64,000 nucleotides of DNA from Flavobacterium sp. UBA2787 (GCA_002352205.1 DEHZ01000010.1:186245-250244); one strand, 5' to 3'; counted from the first letter of the stretch, positions 43,534-53,220 are shown. Numbers and translations are program-made. The notes: a model not told the origin generated them from the letters alone.

Positions 43534-45821
43534 AGAACTTGAATAAACTATATATTTTTTCCATCATTGCATTTTTTGCTTCTTGCAGCAACACGCGTTT
43601 TTTGCCTGAAGGTGAATTGTTATACACCGGAGCAAAAGTAAAAGTGGAAGGAGACAGTCTCTCCAAAAGCGAAAAAAAGGAGTTAAAAGCTCAGTTGAAT
43701 GAATTACCACGTCCAAAACCGAATTCATCTATTTTAGGTTTAAAACCGAAATTATATTTTTACAATATCGCTGGTGAACCTAAAAAGGAAAAAGGATTTC
43801 GTCATTGGTTGAGAAATACGGTTGGCGAACCACCGGTTTTGTTTAGTCAAGTGGATCGACAATATAATCAAGATGTTTTACAGAATTATGCAGAAAATAG
43901 TGGTTATTTCAATGCTGAAACAAAATCCGATTCTACTCGAAGAAATAAAAAAGCAAGTGTTGTTTATACTGTTACACCCAAAAAACAATACATCATTCGA
44001 AATGTAACTTTTCCGGAAGATTCTACTCAGCTGGCAAAAGATATTCGTGAATCAACAAGACGAAGTCGCTTACGTCCAAAACAAGGCTACAGTTTAGAAA
44101 CAATTAAAGAAGAACGAATTCGCATTGATTCGCGTTTGAAAGAAAAAGGATATTATTATTTCAATGCTGATTATTTATTGATTCAAGCCGACACAACTGT
44201 GGCTCCACATCAAGTAGATTTAGTTGTGAAAATTAAAGATGATATTCCGGTTTTGGCTAAGAAACAATTTCGCATAAAAGATATTGTCGTTTATCCGAAT
44301 TATACGATTCAAAATGATAGTATCCGAATCGCATCCGATTCAGTAGTTCGACATAATGATTTTACGATTATTGATCCTGAAAATTTATTTGAACCACGAA
44401 TTTTTGATCGAACGTTATATTTCAAAAAGAATGATTTATACAACAGAACTAATCACAATTTGTCACTAAATCGTTTGGTAAATATGGGAACTTTTAAGTT
44501 TGTGAAAAACGAATTTAAAGTAGCCGATACCACCGGAAATTACTTGAATACATTTTATTATTTAACACCAATGCCAAAGAAATCAATTCGAACGGAATTG
44601 TTGGCTAAAACCAATTCTGCCAATTATACCGGAACAGAATTAAATGTTAATTGGAGTAATCGCAATACATTTAAAGGTGCAGAATTATTAACAATTTCAG
44701 CTTTTGGCGGAATGGAAGTGCAAGTTTCAGGTCAAAACAATGGTTTTAATGTTTATAGAGTTGGAACCGAAGCAAATTTAATTTGGCCAAGAATTATTGC
44801 TCCGTTTAAATTTGAATCGGCTAGTGGATTTGTTCCCAAAACAAAAGCAACTATTGGTTATGAATTTCAAAAAAGAAGTAAATTATATTCTCTTCAAACC
44901 TTCAAAGGCTCTTTTGGTTATTTATGGAAGGAAAATGAGCGAAAAGAACATCATTTGAATTTAACCGAAATCACGTATACAAGTCCGCAAAATGTAACGC
45001 AATTGTATCAAGATCAGATTGATATTAATCCGACATTAGAACGAATTATTGACAGACAATTGATTTTTGGACCAACGTATTCCTACACGTATACCAACAC
45101 AATGCAACGTAGAAAAAAGAACACTTTTTATTACAGAGGAGCTATTGATTTTTCAGGGAATATTACAGGATTAATAACCGGAGCAAACGTAAAAAACGAT
45201 AAACAAGTTGAAATTTTTAATGTTCCATTCAGTCAGTTTGTAAAAATTGAAAATGAATTTCGTCATTATTTTAGATTAGGAAAAGAATCCCAAATAGCCA
45301 GTCGATTAATTGTTGGAGCCGGATTCGCTTACGGAAATTCAGAAGAAATGCCATTTATAAAACAATTTTTTATCGGAGGAACTAATAGTATTCGTGCTTT
45401 TAGAGCTCGTTCTATCGGTCCGGGAACGTATGATAATTCTGTGAATGCCGGTGTATTTTTACCGGATGAATCGGGTGATGTAAAACTGGAATTCAACACC
45501 GAATACCGTGCTCAAATTTATAATTTTATCAAAGGAGCGGTCTTTATTGATGCCGGAAATATTTGGTTGATGAATGATAATCCGGATAAGCCTGGTTCTA
45601 AGTTTTCAAAAGATTTTTTAAATGAACTCGCTGTAGGAACCGGAGTAGGACTTCGTTTTGACTTTTCATTTTTAGTGCTGAGAACCGACTTTGCATTTCC
45701 GATAAGAAAACCTTATTTGCCGGACGGTCAGCGTTGGGTTTTGGATGATATAAATTTTGGTAGCGGAACGTGGCGAAAAGAGAATTTAGTATTCAATTTA
45801 GCCATTGGTTATCCGTTCTAA
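43530..45821 (+). CDS. tamL: Lipidated TamA/BamA-family outer membrane protein (TamL type)
   Basis: A 763-residue Omp85 protein. The lipobox FFASC (C19) marks it as a lipoprotein, the feature of the Bacteroidota TamL variant. POTRA-like repeats occupy about 30-330. The beta-barrel includes the conserved FFIGGTNSIRAFRARSIGPG and GVGLRFDFSFLVLRTDFAFPI and ends in NLAIGYPF. It works with TamB in outer-membrane assembly or lipid balance. The ATG overlaps the tamB stop (ATGA), indicating coupled translation. Confidence 0.93.
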   Translation: MKNLNKLYIFSIIAFFASCSNTRFLPEGELLYTGAKVKVEGDSLSKSEKKELKAQLNELPRPKPNSSILGLKPKLYFYNIAGEPKKEKGFRHWLRNTVGEPPVLFSQVDRQYNQDVLQNYAENSGYFNAETKSDSTRRNKKASVVYTVTPKKQYIIRNVTFPEDSTQLAKDIRESTRRSRLRPKQGYSLETIKEERIRIDSRLKEKGYYYFNADYLLIQADTTVAPHQVDLVVKIKDDIPVLAKKQFRIKDIVVYPNYTIQNDSIRIASDSVVRHNDFTIIDPENLFEPRIFDRTLYFKKNDLYNRTNHNLSLNRLVNMGTFKFVKNEFKVADTTGNYLNTFYYLTPMPKKSIRTELLAKTNSANYTGTELNVNWSNRNTFKGAELLTISAFGGMEVQVSGQNNGFNVYRVGTEANLIWPRIIAPFKFESASGFVPKTKATIGYEFQKRSKLYSLQTFKGSFGYLWKENERKEHHLNLTEITYTSPQNVTQLYQDQIDINPTLERIIDRQLIFGPTYSYTYTNTMQRRKKNTFYYRGAIDFSGNITGLITGANVKNDKQVEIFNVPFSQFVKIENEFRHYFRLGKESQIASRLIVGAGFAYGNSEEMPFIKQFFIGGTNSIRAFRARSIGPGTYDNSVNAGVFLPDESGDVKLEFNTEYRAQIYNFIKGAVFIDAGNIWLMNDNPDKPGSKFSKDFLNELAVGTGVGLRFDFSFLVLRTDFAFPIRKPYLPDGQRWVLDDINFGSGTWRKENLVFNLAIGYPF

Positions 45822-45889
45822 TTTCAATTTTAGCTTAATTTTAGTAGTTGTTCTTAGCATTTTTACGTATTTTTAAAAAAAAATAAATT

Positions 45890-47008
45890 ATGATACGACC
45901 ACTTATTTTACTGATACTTTTTACATTTTCGAGTTGTAAAGCCCAAGAAAAAGCAAACGATATTGTTCTTCAACCGGAAGTAGTGAATTACACTTTTGAA
46001 ACAGTTGCTTCGGGAATTGATATCCCTTGGGGGATGACATGGCTTCCGGACGGTTCAATGTTAGTGACTGAAAAATCAGGTATAATTTATCATCTTAAGG
46101 ACAAGAAAAAAAGTGAAATTTCAAATGTTCCAAAAGTTGTAGCCAGAGGTCAAGGCGGATTGTTGGACATCGCAGTTCATCCAAATTATGATAAAAACGG
46201 ATGGATTTATATTACTTATTCTTCAGACGAGGGCGAAGAAAAAGGAGCTCATACCCAACTTATTCGTGCCAAGTTAGAAGGCCAAAGTCTTACGCAAATT
46301 CAAACACTTTATAAAGCAACACCCAACACAAACAAAGGTCATCATTTTGGTTCTCGAATTGCTTTTGATAACGACGGTTTTGTTTATTTTACTATTGGTG
46401 ACAGAGGAAACCATCCTGAAAACCCACAAGATATCAAAAGAGATGGTGGAAAAGTATATCGTTTGCACGACGATGGAAAAATCCCAACCGATAATCCTTT
46501 TGTAGGTCAACAAGGAGCAAAAGAAGCAGTTTATTCTTTCGGTCACCGCAATCCGCAAGGAATGACAAAGCACCCTGTTTCCGGAAAAATATGGACTCAC
46601 GAACACGGTCCAAAAGGCGGTGATGAAATTAATATTGTCAAAAAAGCGGCTAATTATGGTTGGCCGGTGATTACTTACGGAATCGATTATGATGGATCAA
46701 CAATTTCAAATCTTACTGAAAAAGAGGGCATGGAGCAACCTATTTATTATTGGCTGCCATCCATTGCTCCAAGCGGAATGGTGTTTGTGGCCGGAGATCG
46801 TTATCCAACTTGGAAAGGACATTTGTTAGTTGGTTCTTTAGTTTTTCAATATTTGGAATTGGTTAAATTAGATGGCGAAAAAGTAATTGGTCGTCAAAAA
46901 GTAGCTACCGATATTGGTCGTTTACGTGATGTAAAACAAGGTCCTGACGGATATATTTATATGGCTGTGGAAGGAAAAGGAATCATCAAAATTGTACCAA
47001 AAGGATAA
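45890..47008 (+). CDS. PQQ-dependent sugar dehydrogenase lipoprotein
   Basis: A 372-residue lipoprotein (lipobox TFSSC, C16) with the six-bladed propeller of soluble aldose sugar dehydrogenases (YliI/Asd type). Family segments include GIDIPWGMTWLPDGSMLVTEKSG, VVARGQGGLLDIAVHPNY, the catalytic histidine region NKGHHFGSRIAFD, and YSFGHRNPQGMTKHP with EHGPKGGDEINI. It oxidises aldoses in the periplasm using PQQ. No PQQ synthesis genes lie here, so PQQ may be scavenged. The stop overlaps the start of a cytochrome c gene (TAATG), a likely electron acceptor. Confidence 0.92.
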   Translation: MIRPLILLILFTFSSCKAQEKANDIVLQPEVVNYTFETVASGIDIPWGMTWLPDGSMLVTEKSGIIYHLKDKKKSEISNVPKVVARGQGGLLDIAVHPNYDKNGWIYITYSSDEGEEKGAHTQLIRAKLEGQSLTQIQTLYKATPNTNKGHHFGSRIAFDNDGFVYFTIGDRGNHPENPQDIKRDGGKVYRLHDDGKIPTDNPFVGQQGAKEAVYSFGHRNPQGMTKHPVSGKIWTHEHGPKGGDEINIVKKAANYGWPVITYGIDYDGSTISNLTEKEGMEQPIYYWLPSIAPSGMVFVAGDRYPTWKGHLLVGSLVFQYLELVKLDGEKVIGRQKVATDIGRLRDVKQGPDGYIYMAVEGKGIIKIVPKG

Positions 47009-47433
47009 TGAAAGGAATTTATTTCATGCTATTTTTCTCCTTTGGAAGTTTGATTTTTGCCGACGAAAATTCAGCTTATCATTTTATCAATCCATCAAAC
47101 GATGAGTTGGTAAAAAGTATCAGTAGAGGAAAAGAAGTGTACGCTGATTTTTGTATGCAATGTCATTTAGGAAACGGAAAAGGAAGCGAAACCGTTCCTC
47201 CGTTAGCCGCTTCAGATTGGTTGGTAAATAAACGAAAAGAAAGTATTCACGCCGTAAAATACGGTCAATCCGGTCCGATAAAAGTGAATGGAAAAAGTTA
47301 TAATGGCAGAATGTCTCCGATGGGTTTATCCGATGATGAAGTAGCCGATGTGATGAATTATATTATGAATTCTTGGGGAAATAAGCAATCAAAAATGGTG
47401 ACGGTTTCAGAAGTGAAAGCAGTGAAAAAGTGA
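47008..47433 (+). CDS. Class I c-type cytochrome
   Basis: A 141-residue secreted protein: signal peptide (residues 1-18, ending IFA), haem motif C49-MQ-C52-H53, and a methionine ligand in the GRMSPMG segment followed by the typical last helix DDEVADVMNYIMNSWGN. It is translationally coupled to the sugar dehydrogenase. The natural inference is that it takes electrons from the enzyme and passes them to the respiratory chain. Confidence 0.92.
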   Translation: MKGIYFMLFFSFGSLIFADENSAYHFINPSNDELVKSISRGKEVYADFCMQCHLGNGKGSETVPPLAASDWLVNKRKESIHAVKYGQSGPIKVNGKSYNGRMSPMGLSDDEVADVMNYIMNSWGNKQSKMVTVSEVKAVKK

Positions 47434-47505
47434 GTTGAGAAAAAGTATATTTTTTAATTATTGAAAATCTTACAGTTTAAAATTTTAAATAGAATAGTTA
47501 TAAAA

Positions 47506-48105
47506 ATGACAAGACTAATTAAGGTTTTTCGAAATATCTTTTTATCATTTTCATTGATAATTTTGATTTTTTATATTTTACTAACAAGTACTTGGAGACT
47601 TGATTTTACAAATAATGAAATTGAACCTTATGTAAAAGAAATTAAACAAGCCGATAATCTTCCAAGTTTATTTTATGAATTGTATAATATCGATACTAAT
47701 AATTCCTTGGATAGCGGAACCTTTAAATATTTAACTAATTCTTTGAATTCCTCAAGTTCTCCGCCAGTCAGTATTTTGATTGCAAGAATGATGTATATTC
47801 CTAAAAGAATTAACAGAATTTCACCTAAAATATTAAAGTTTGAATTGTCATTAGCTACGAAAATTGAAAAGGAAACTTCATCAAAACAACAATTGAATTT
47901 TATGCTAAAAAGGACTGATTTTGTTAATGGACAAATAGGAGTCGAAAATGCTGCAAATTTCTATTTCAAGAAAGAACTGATTGAACTGAATCAAGAAGAA
48001 ATTGCTACTTTAATTGTGATGACAAGAAATCCATCACTTTACAATCCTGCAAGAAGACCCAAAAAAATCCAAATTGAAGTAGAAAATCTATTAAGTAAAT
48101 TATAA
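47506..48105 (+). CDS. Degenerate GT51 transglycosylase-like membrane protein
   Basis: About 199 residues from the ATG at 47506; an in-frame TTG at 47461 is also possible. One N-terminal transmembrane helix (about 9-27) is followed by a region resembling the second half of the penicillin-binding-protein transglycosylase: RTDFVNGQIGVENAANFYF, LIELNQEEIATLIVMTRNPSLYNPARRP. The catalytic glutamates of GT51 (EDxxFxxHxG) are not visible. It may be a truncated or repurposed family member rather than an active glycan polymerase. It stands alone between the cytochrome gene and a receptor gene. Confidence 0.6.
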   Translation: MTRLIKVFRNIFLSFSLIILIFYILLTSTWRLDFTNNEIEPYVKEIKQADNLPSLFYELYNIDTNNSLDSGTFKYLTNSLNSSSSPPVSILIARMMYIPKRINRISPKILKFELSLATKIEKETSSKQQLNFMLKRTDFVNGQIGVENAANFYFKKELIELNQEEIATLIVMTRNPSLYNPARRPKKIQIEVENLLSKL

Positions 48106-48123
48106 TTATTTTTAATTCTTATT

Positions 48124-50208
48124 CTAATTAAATTGATAATTTAAACTCATCCCACCATAATAATTTCGAGGATTTCCAGGGTAAAAATACCTTGGAGCCA
48201 CATTCCCAAAACCAACAGCATTAGGCAAAATACTCGCTGCATACTTTTCATCTAAACTATTTTGTATACCAAATTGAAGGTTTGCTTTTAAATTCTTCCA
48301 AAGTGAAAAAGTATAATTGGTGTTGATGTCCAACAATTGATAAGGTTGTGAAGAAAGCGAATTAGCATCATTCAAAAACATTTTTCCTACCGTTCGATAC
48401 GATGTTGAAAAAGTGAATGATTTTGCCGTAAAATCCAAACCAAAATTCCATTGAAATTCCGGCACACTTGGCAATTGATTTCCGGAAAAATCGTTGTCAT
48501 TATCAATAAAATCTACAAATTCAAAATGATTTAAACTTCCTGAAACATAGGAATTCAATTGAATTTTTTCGGTTGAAATTAATTTGCCATTAATCAAAAA
48601 TTCAATTCCTTGATGAAGACTTTCTCCGGCATTAATCCCAATATATTGATCTTCGGCAACACGTCTTGCAACCAATAAATTTTTGATGGTTGTTGCATAA
48701 ACATTCACTTCAGTATAAATTTTATTCTTCAAAAAGTTTCCTTTAAATCCAATTTCATAATTGATTCCTATTTCGGGTAAAATGTCAGGATTCAATTGAC
48801 CTTCAGGAGTCAATGTTTCGGCAACAGTTGGATGCGAAAATCCTTTACTAACCGAAAAATAGAGATTTTTTCCTTTCGATAATTCATATGACAAACCAAT
48901 TCTTGGCGATAAAATGGCATCAAAGGAATAATTTTCTTTCGTAGTTGAATTTGTATCAAATTCGTCTTTTTGAGTATATTTTGTTTGATTAAAAGCTAAG
49001 CCGGATTCTAAATTTACTTTGCTTGACAGTTGCATTTCCATTTGCCAAAAAAGATTGACATAATTTCTTTTCTGGCTTGCGTCACTAAATTTATTTCCTT
49101 GAATGCTTCCTTGATTGGGTTGAGTTTGGTATAAATTTTCATACAATGAAAAAGTATATTTTTCTCGCAATAATTCTGTTCCAACACTCATTTTTGTGGG
49201 TATAGAGAAAAGTTTATCGGTATAGTTTAATTTACTTCGAACACCAAAATTCACGATATTATCTTCTAAAATATCAAAAGGTCGCGGTTCATAAGCTTCT
49301 TTAAAGTTAGAAAATACAGTTGAATTCCAATTCCATTTTTCTGAAAATGTATAGTCATAACCAATTCCAAGAAGCAATTTATCATACGATTCATAACCTC
49401 GAGCTGCAGCCCAATTAGCCGCCGCAATTTCGGGAGAATTATCAAAATCAGTTTGGTTTATCGAACTCGGAATAAATGCTTTCAATCGAGTAGTAATTCC
49501 TATAAAATTCAGTTTTCCTTTTTCCGAAAGTTGATGTTTTCCAAATAAATTAATCGATTGTCGGTCATAACTGCTGTTTGCTCTAAAACCTTCGCTTTGC
49601 AAATTGCTGTAATTGGCATATAAATTTGTTTTGGAATTCGACATTTGACCTGAAAATGAATTCTTAAACAAACCAAAACTACCAACGGTTGTCGCCGATT
49701 TAACAAATGAATTTTTTTCTGAAGATTGATTCCCAAACAAATTAATTACACCGCCCAAACCCGCACCAAAACTGCTGGAATTAGGTCCTTTTATGATTTC
49801 AATCTTATTCAAAACACTTAAATCGATGTCTTCCAAAGTGGTTTCACCTTCTCCCGTGGATAGCGGAATTTCTTCAAAATAAGCTTTCACTCGGTTGGTG
49901 CTAAATTGCGAACGAGCTCCAATGCCACGAATCGTAATTCGATTCGTGTTTAATGTTCCTTGTTGCATATAAACTCCAGCTGTTTTGTTGAGAAGAGGAG
50001 TCAAAATCACACCATCTGTTTGATTGATTTCCTTGGCAGAAATTAGTGCAACCGACGAAGCCGCCTTTTGCAACGTGTTTTTTATCGGCGAACCAATCAA
50101 AATCACTTCAGAAAGAGCAGTCGTGTCTTTAATTGCTTGTGTTTTCCCTTCCAAAATCATCAGAAAAAGAAATCCGAAAAGTAATAATGAAGATGTTGAT
50201 TTTCGCAA
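48124..50208 (-). CDS. TonB-dependent outer membrane receptor
   Basis: A 694-residue receptor with signal peptide (…LILEGKTQA), a plug domain (about 30-155: ASSVALISAKEINQTDGVILTP, GVYMQQGTLNTNRITIRGIGAR, KIEIIKGPNSSSFGAGLGGVINLFG) and a beta-barrel ending in MSLNYQFN. It lacks the N-terminal carboxypeptidase-like domain common in Bacteroidota receptors and has no SusD partner, suggesting uptake of an iron chelate or another small ligand rather than a glycan. The only good start is a TTG at 50208. The ligand is unknown. Confidence 0.9.
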   Translation of the reverse strand: MRKSTSSLLLFGFLFLMILEGKTQAIKDTTALSEVILIGSPIKNTLQKAASSVALISAKEINQTDGVILTPLLNKTAGVYMQQGTLNTNRITIRGIGARSQFSTNRVKAYFEEIPLSTGEGETTLEDIDLSVLNKIEIIKGPNSSSFGAGLGGVINLFGNQSSEKNSFVKSATTVGSFGLFKNSFSGQMSNSKTNLYANYSNLQSEGFRANSSYDRQSINLFGKHQLSEKGKLNFIGITTRLKAFIPSSINQTDFDNSPEIAAANWAAARGYESYDKLLLGIGYDYTFSEKWNWNSTVFSNFKEAYEPRPFDILEDNIVNFGVRSKLNYTDKLFSIPTKMSVGTELLREKYTFSLYENLYQTQPNQGSIQGNKFSDASQKRNYVNLFWQMEMQLSSKVNLESGLAFNQTKYTQKDEFDTNSTTKENYSFDAILSPRIGLSYELSKGKNLYFSVSKGFSHPTVAETLTPEGQLNPDILPEIGINYEIGFKGNFLKNKIYTEVNVYATTIKNLLVARRVAEDQYIGINAGESLHQGIEFLINGKLISTEKIQLNSYVSGSLNHFEFVDFIDNDNDFSGNQLPSVPEFQWNFGLDFTAKSFTFSTSYRTVGKMFLNDANSLSSQPYQLLDINTNYTFSLWKNLKANLQFGIQNSLDEKYAASILPNAVGFGNVAPRYFYPGNPRNYYGGMSLNYQFN

Positions 50209-50307
50209 GGATTAAGTTTTACGGTTAAAATTAGCGTTTTCTTTCCACTAAGCCAAAGATGTTGCTGTCCTTAACTTTTTCTTTTCATTTTATCAGTCCA
50301 AATGATG

Positions 50308-50315
50308 TACTTTTG
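50308..50315 (+). promoter_or_regulatory. -7 element of the MATE gene
   Basis: TACTTTTG matches TAnnTTTG and lies downstream of the first in-frame ATG (50259). The ATG at 50334 is therefore the true start. Confidence 0.65.
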
Positions 50316-50333
50316 CCGTCGAAATTAAGAATT

Positions 50334-51713
50334 ATGACTCTTCAAACATATACCAAAGAATTCAACTACAATATGCGATTGGCTTATCCCATCATCATTG
50401 GAATGTTGGGTCACACGGTCGTGGGTATTGTGGATAATGCGATGGTTGGTCAACTCGGACCAAAAGAACTAGCAGCTGTTTCGTTGGGAAATAGTTTTAT
50501 TTTTATTGCGATGTCGTTGGGAATTGGTTTTTCTACCGCCATCACGCCAATTGTAGCTGAAGCTGATGGTGAAAACTCGATTGAAAAGGGTAGGAGTGCA
50601 TTTCATAATGGTTTGTTTTTGTGTACATTATTAGGTGTGATTTTGTTTTTACTCATCTTTTTTGCCAAACCGGTAATTAGTTTTATGGGTCAGCCGGAAG
50701 AAGTGGTGAATTTAGCAAAACCGTATTTAGATATTGTGGCGTTTTCGCTCATTCCGTTAATTATGTTTCAGGCTTACAAGCAGTTTGCTGATGGAAAAAG
50801 CGAAACAAAATATTCGATGTGGGCAACCATTATCGGAAATATTGTGAACGTAATCATCAATTATTTTCTGATTTTTGGTATATGGATTTTCCCCGAAATG
50901 GGAATAGTAGGAGCAGCCATCGGAACGATAACCTCGCGAATTGTGATGCTTGCTTTTATGCATTATGTGATGGTAAAAAAACCAAAATTTCATCCCTATT
51001 TTGAAAAATTCAGTTGGGATGAAATTTCGAAATCGATGATTAAAAAAATTGTCAATTTAGGAACGCCATCAGCAATGCAAATGTTTTTTGAAGTGGCGTT
51101 GTTCACCGGAGCGATTTGGCTGAGTGGAATGATTGGTACAACGAGTCAGGCTGCGAATCAAATTGCGTTGAGTTTAGCCTCCTTGACGTTTATGTTTGCG
51201 ATGGGATTGAGTGTGACGGCTATGATTCGAGTTGGAAATCAAAAAGGGTTACAAGATTATACGAAGTTAAGAGTGGTGGCCATTTCCATTTTTTTATTGG
51301 CTACGATTTTAGAAATTTTATTTGCATTAATTTTTGTCGTTTTCCATAAAGTTTTACCATTGCCATTTTTAGATTTGGAACAAGCAGTTTATTTGAAAGA
51401 TAATTTAGAAGTTGTAGCGATAGCTTCCAATTTGTTATTGGTGGCGGCTTTATTTCAAATCTCAGATGGATTGCAAGTGGTAGTTTTAGGAGCTTTACGC
51501 GGATTACAAGATGTAAAAATTCCAATGTATATTACTTTCGTGGCTTATTGGATTATTGGTTTTCCGATTTCAATTTATTTAGGATTGTACACCGAACTTA
51601 AAGCAATTGGTATCTGGATTGGTTTGCTGGCCGGATTGACCGTAGCTGCACTTTTCTTGTTTTATCGATTTAACTTACTGACAAAAAAATTAATTAATCA
51701 ACAAAATTTATAA
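50334..51713 (+). CDS. MATE family efflux transporter
   Basis: A 459-residue inner-membrane protein with twelve predicted helices in two MatE halves. Typical segments are GHTVVGIVDNAMVGQLGPKELAAVSLGN at the first half and GTTSQAANQIALSLASLTFMFAMGLS at the second, similar to NorM-type Na+ or H+ coupled drug exporters. The frame is open to an earlier ATG, but the promoter element at 50308-50315 rules that start out. The stop overlaps the next ATG (TAATG), so the following small gene is translationally coupled. Confidence 0.93.
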   Translation: MTLQTYTKEFNYNMRLAYPIIIGMLGHTVVGIVDNAMVGQLGPKELAAVSLGNSFIFIAMSLGIGFSTAITPIVAEADGENSIEKGRSAFHNGLFLCTLLGVILFLLIFFAKPVISFMGQPEEVVNLAKPYLDIVAFSLIPLIMFQAYKQFADGKSETKYSMWATIIGNIVNVIINYFLIFGIWIFPEMGIVGAAIGTITSRIVMLAFMHYVMVKKPKFHPYFEKFSWDEISKSMIKKIVNLGTPSAMQMFFEVALFTGAIWLSGMIGTTSQAANQIALSLASLTFMFAMGLSVTAMIRVGNQKGLQDYTKLRVVAISIFLLATILEILFALIFVVFHKVLPLPFLDLEQAVYLKDNLEVVAIASNLLLVAALFQISDGLQVVVLGALRGLQDVKIPMYITFVAYWIIGFPISIYLGLYTELKAIGIWIGLLAGLTVAALFLFYRFNLLTKKLINQQNL

Positions 51714-52144
51714 TGGAAATTAAACCAAAATTCGGATATGATAAACTTCTTTTTGGAATGAAGCAAAAAGATGTAGAAGCCATTTATGGCCAACCCAATC
51801 ATTCTTTTATTGATGAAGAGGATAATATGGTTTTGATGTATAATTCTCTGAAAGCTCGCTTAACTTTTTATGCTGAGGAAGATTTTAAGTTAGGCTACAT
51901 TATCGTTTCAAACCCAAAAGCGATTTTATTTGATGAAAAAATTATCGGTAAAAACGCAAATGAATCTAAAGAATATTTATCTAAAAAAGGATTAAAATCG
52001 TTTGAAGTGGAATCATTTGATTCTTTCTCAAATTTATTCAATGAAGATTTTTGGACGATTCTACAAACTGAATTTGATGAAGTGATCAAAGTTGAAATTG
52101 GAGCAATTATTAAAAATCAGGATGAATTTGACTGGAAGTTTTAA
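51713..52144 (+). CDS. Unknown protein coupled to the MATE pump
   Basis: A 143-residue soluble protein without signal peptide or membrane helix. The opening YDKLLFGMKQKDVEAIYGQPNHSF resembles the short helix-turn motif seen in SmpA/OmlA-like and some immunity proteins, but no family is recognised. The rest is mixed alpha/beta and acidic, ending DEFDWKF. Its start overlaps the MATE stop, which points to co-expression; a link to transport is only inference. Confidence 0.7.
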   Translation: MEIKPKFGYDKLLFGMKQKDVEAIYGQPNHSFIDEEDNMVLMYNSLKARLTFYAEEDFKLGYIIVSNPKAILFDEKIIGKNANESKEYLSKKGLKSFEVESFDSFSNLFNEDFWTILQTEFDEVIKVEIGAIIKNQDEFDWKF

Positions 52145-52295
52145 GAAAACTTTTTAAAAGTCTCTTAATGACTGATATTCATCAAATTAATTATTTAAAT
52201 GAAATTATTATATAGAATTTTTGCACAATAATATTATTATGTGATAATAATTGGTGTGAGAAAAAAAGTATATTTGACTTGCAAATTAATTAATC

Positions 52296-53171
52296 ATGAA
52301 AATATACTGTCTGACTATTTTTATTTTATTAGTACATCTTTCTTCGTATTGCCAATCAAGTAATAAAGAGATAATATTTGATACAAAATACTATGAGGCC
52401 AAAGACAGATGGGTTTTGTTTCCCAAAAAAGAAGTAGATAGTCTTTATCCAATTGGATTTGTGTATTTGGATTTACAAGCGGGATTTACTTTAAATTATG
52501 AAGGAACAATTCAGCTTAAAAATGACGGTTCTTTTAAAATAAATAAAATTGATGAAAATTATTCATCAAAAATAAGACTTGAGCCTTATAAAACGTCAAA
52601 TGTTTATATTATTCCGAATGATAAACTCAAAGAAATTGGATTGCCAGAGATTCCTGATTGGCTCAAAATCTATCTGCCTTCAAATGATCAAAGCATAGAG
52701 ACTTTAAAAGATTATGGCTTTCAATTTAATCACTTAGGGGCATGTGAGAAAGCTTTAACTTATCTGGAAAAAGCTTATAAAATGAATCCTCATTATGATG
52801 GTTTAGAGTTTGAACTAGCATATGCCTACAATCATTTAGGTCAATACGAAAAAGCGATTTTGGTTTTAGAAAAAGCAATTAATAATAACTCAAAAAACTA
52901 TTTATTTTATAGAGAGTTAGGGCATTCATATGTATTTCAAAACAAAAATAATTTGGCTGAAAAAACGATTTTAGAAGGAATTAAAATGACTGAAAGTGAT
53001 TTTGAAAAAAGTGAATTAGCCTTTAAGATGTCGCAAAGATATTTTCTAATTAAAAATAGAAAAAAATTTGATGAATGGACAACAATTACAAAACAATATA
53101 CTGAACCTAACTCGCAACATGTTTTACAAATCGATTTAATGAATAGTAAGTGGGAAGTTCGCAGAGAATAA
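52296..53171 (+). CDS. Secreted tetratricopeptide-repeat protein
   Basis: A 291-residue protein with signal peptide (MKIYCLTIFILLVHLSSYCQ). Residues about 22-135 form a beta-rich N-terminal region without a recognised family. Residues 140-260 carry three TPR units (FNHLGACEKALTYLEKAYKMNP, YAYNHLGQYEKAILVLEKAI and LGHSYVFQNKNNLAEKTILEGI). It probably mediates protein contacts in the periplasm. The function is unknown. It converges with lpdA. Confidence 0.75.
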   Translation: MKIYCLTIFILLVHLSSYCQSSNKEIIFDTKYYEAKDRWVLFPKKEVDSLYPIGFVYLDLQAGFTLNYEGTIQLKNDGSFKINKIDENYSSKIRLEPYKTSNVYIIPNDKLKEIGLPEIPDWLKIYLPSNDQSIETLKDYGFQFNHLGACEKALTYLEKAYKMNPHYDGLEFELAYAYNHLGQYEKAILVLEKAINNNSKNYLFYRELGHSYVFQNKNNLAEKTILEGIKMTESDFEKSELAFKMSQRYFLIKNRKKFDEWTTITKQYTEPNSQHVLQIDLMNSKWEVRRE

Positions 53172-53195
53172 AAAAAACCCGCTAAAAGCGGGTTT
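53170..53195. terminator. Terminator between TPR gene and lpdA
   Basis: The stem AAACCCGC/GCGGGTTT has a five-base loop. A long T run is present only on the minus strand, so it mainly serves lpdA. Confidence 0.8.
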
Positions 53196-53220
53196 CACTA
53201 AATTATCTATTGACTAAGAA

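Noticed and set aside
50259-50333. Longer MATE N-terminus starting at 50259
   Set aside because: The -7 element TACTTTTG lies after that ATG, and the added residues are not part of the MATE fold.
52145-52295. Another CRP/FNR-type site upstream of the TPR gene (TGTGATAATAATTGG)
   Set aside because: The half-sites do not form a proper dyad and no -7 element lies at the 36.5-base spacing.
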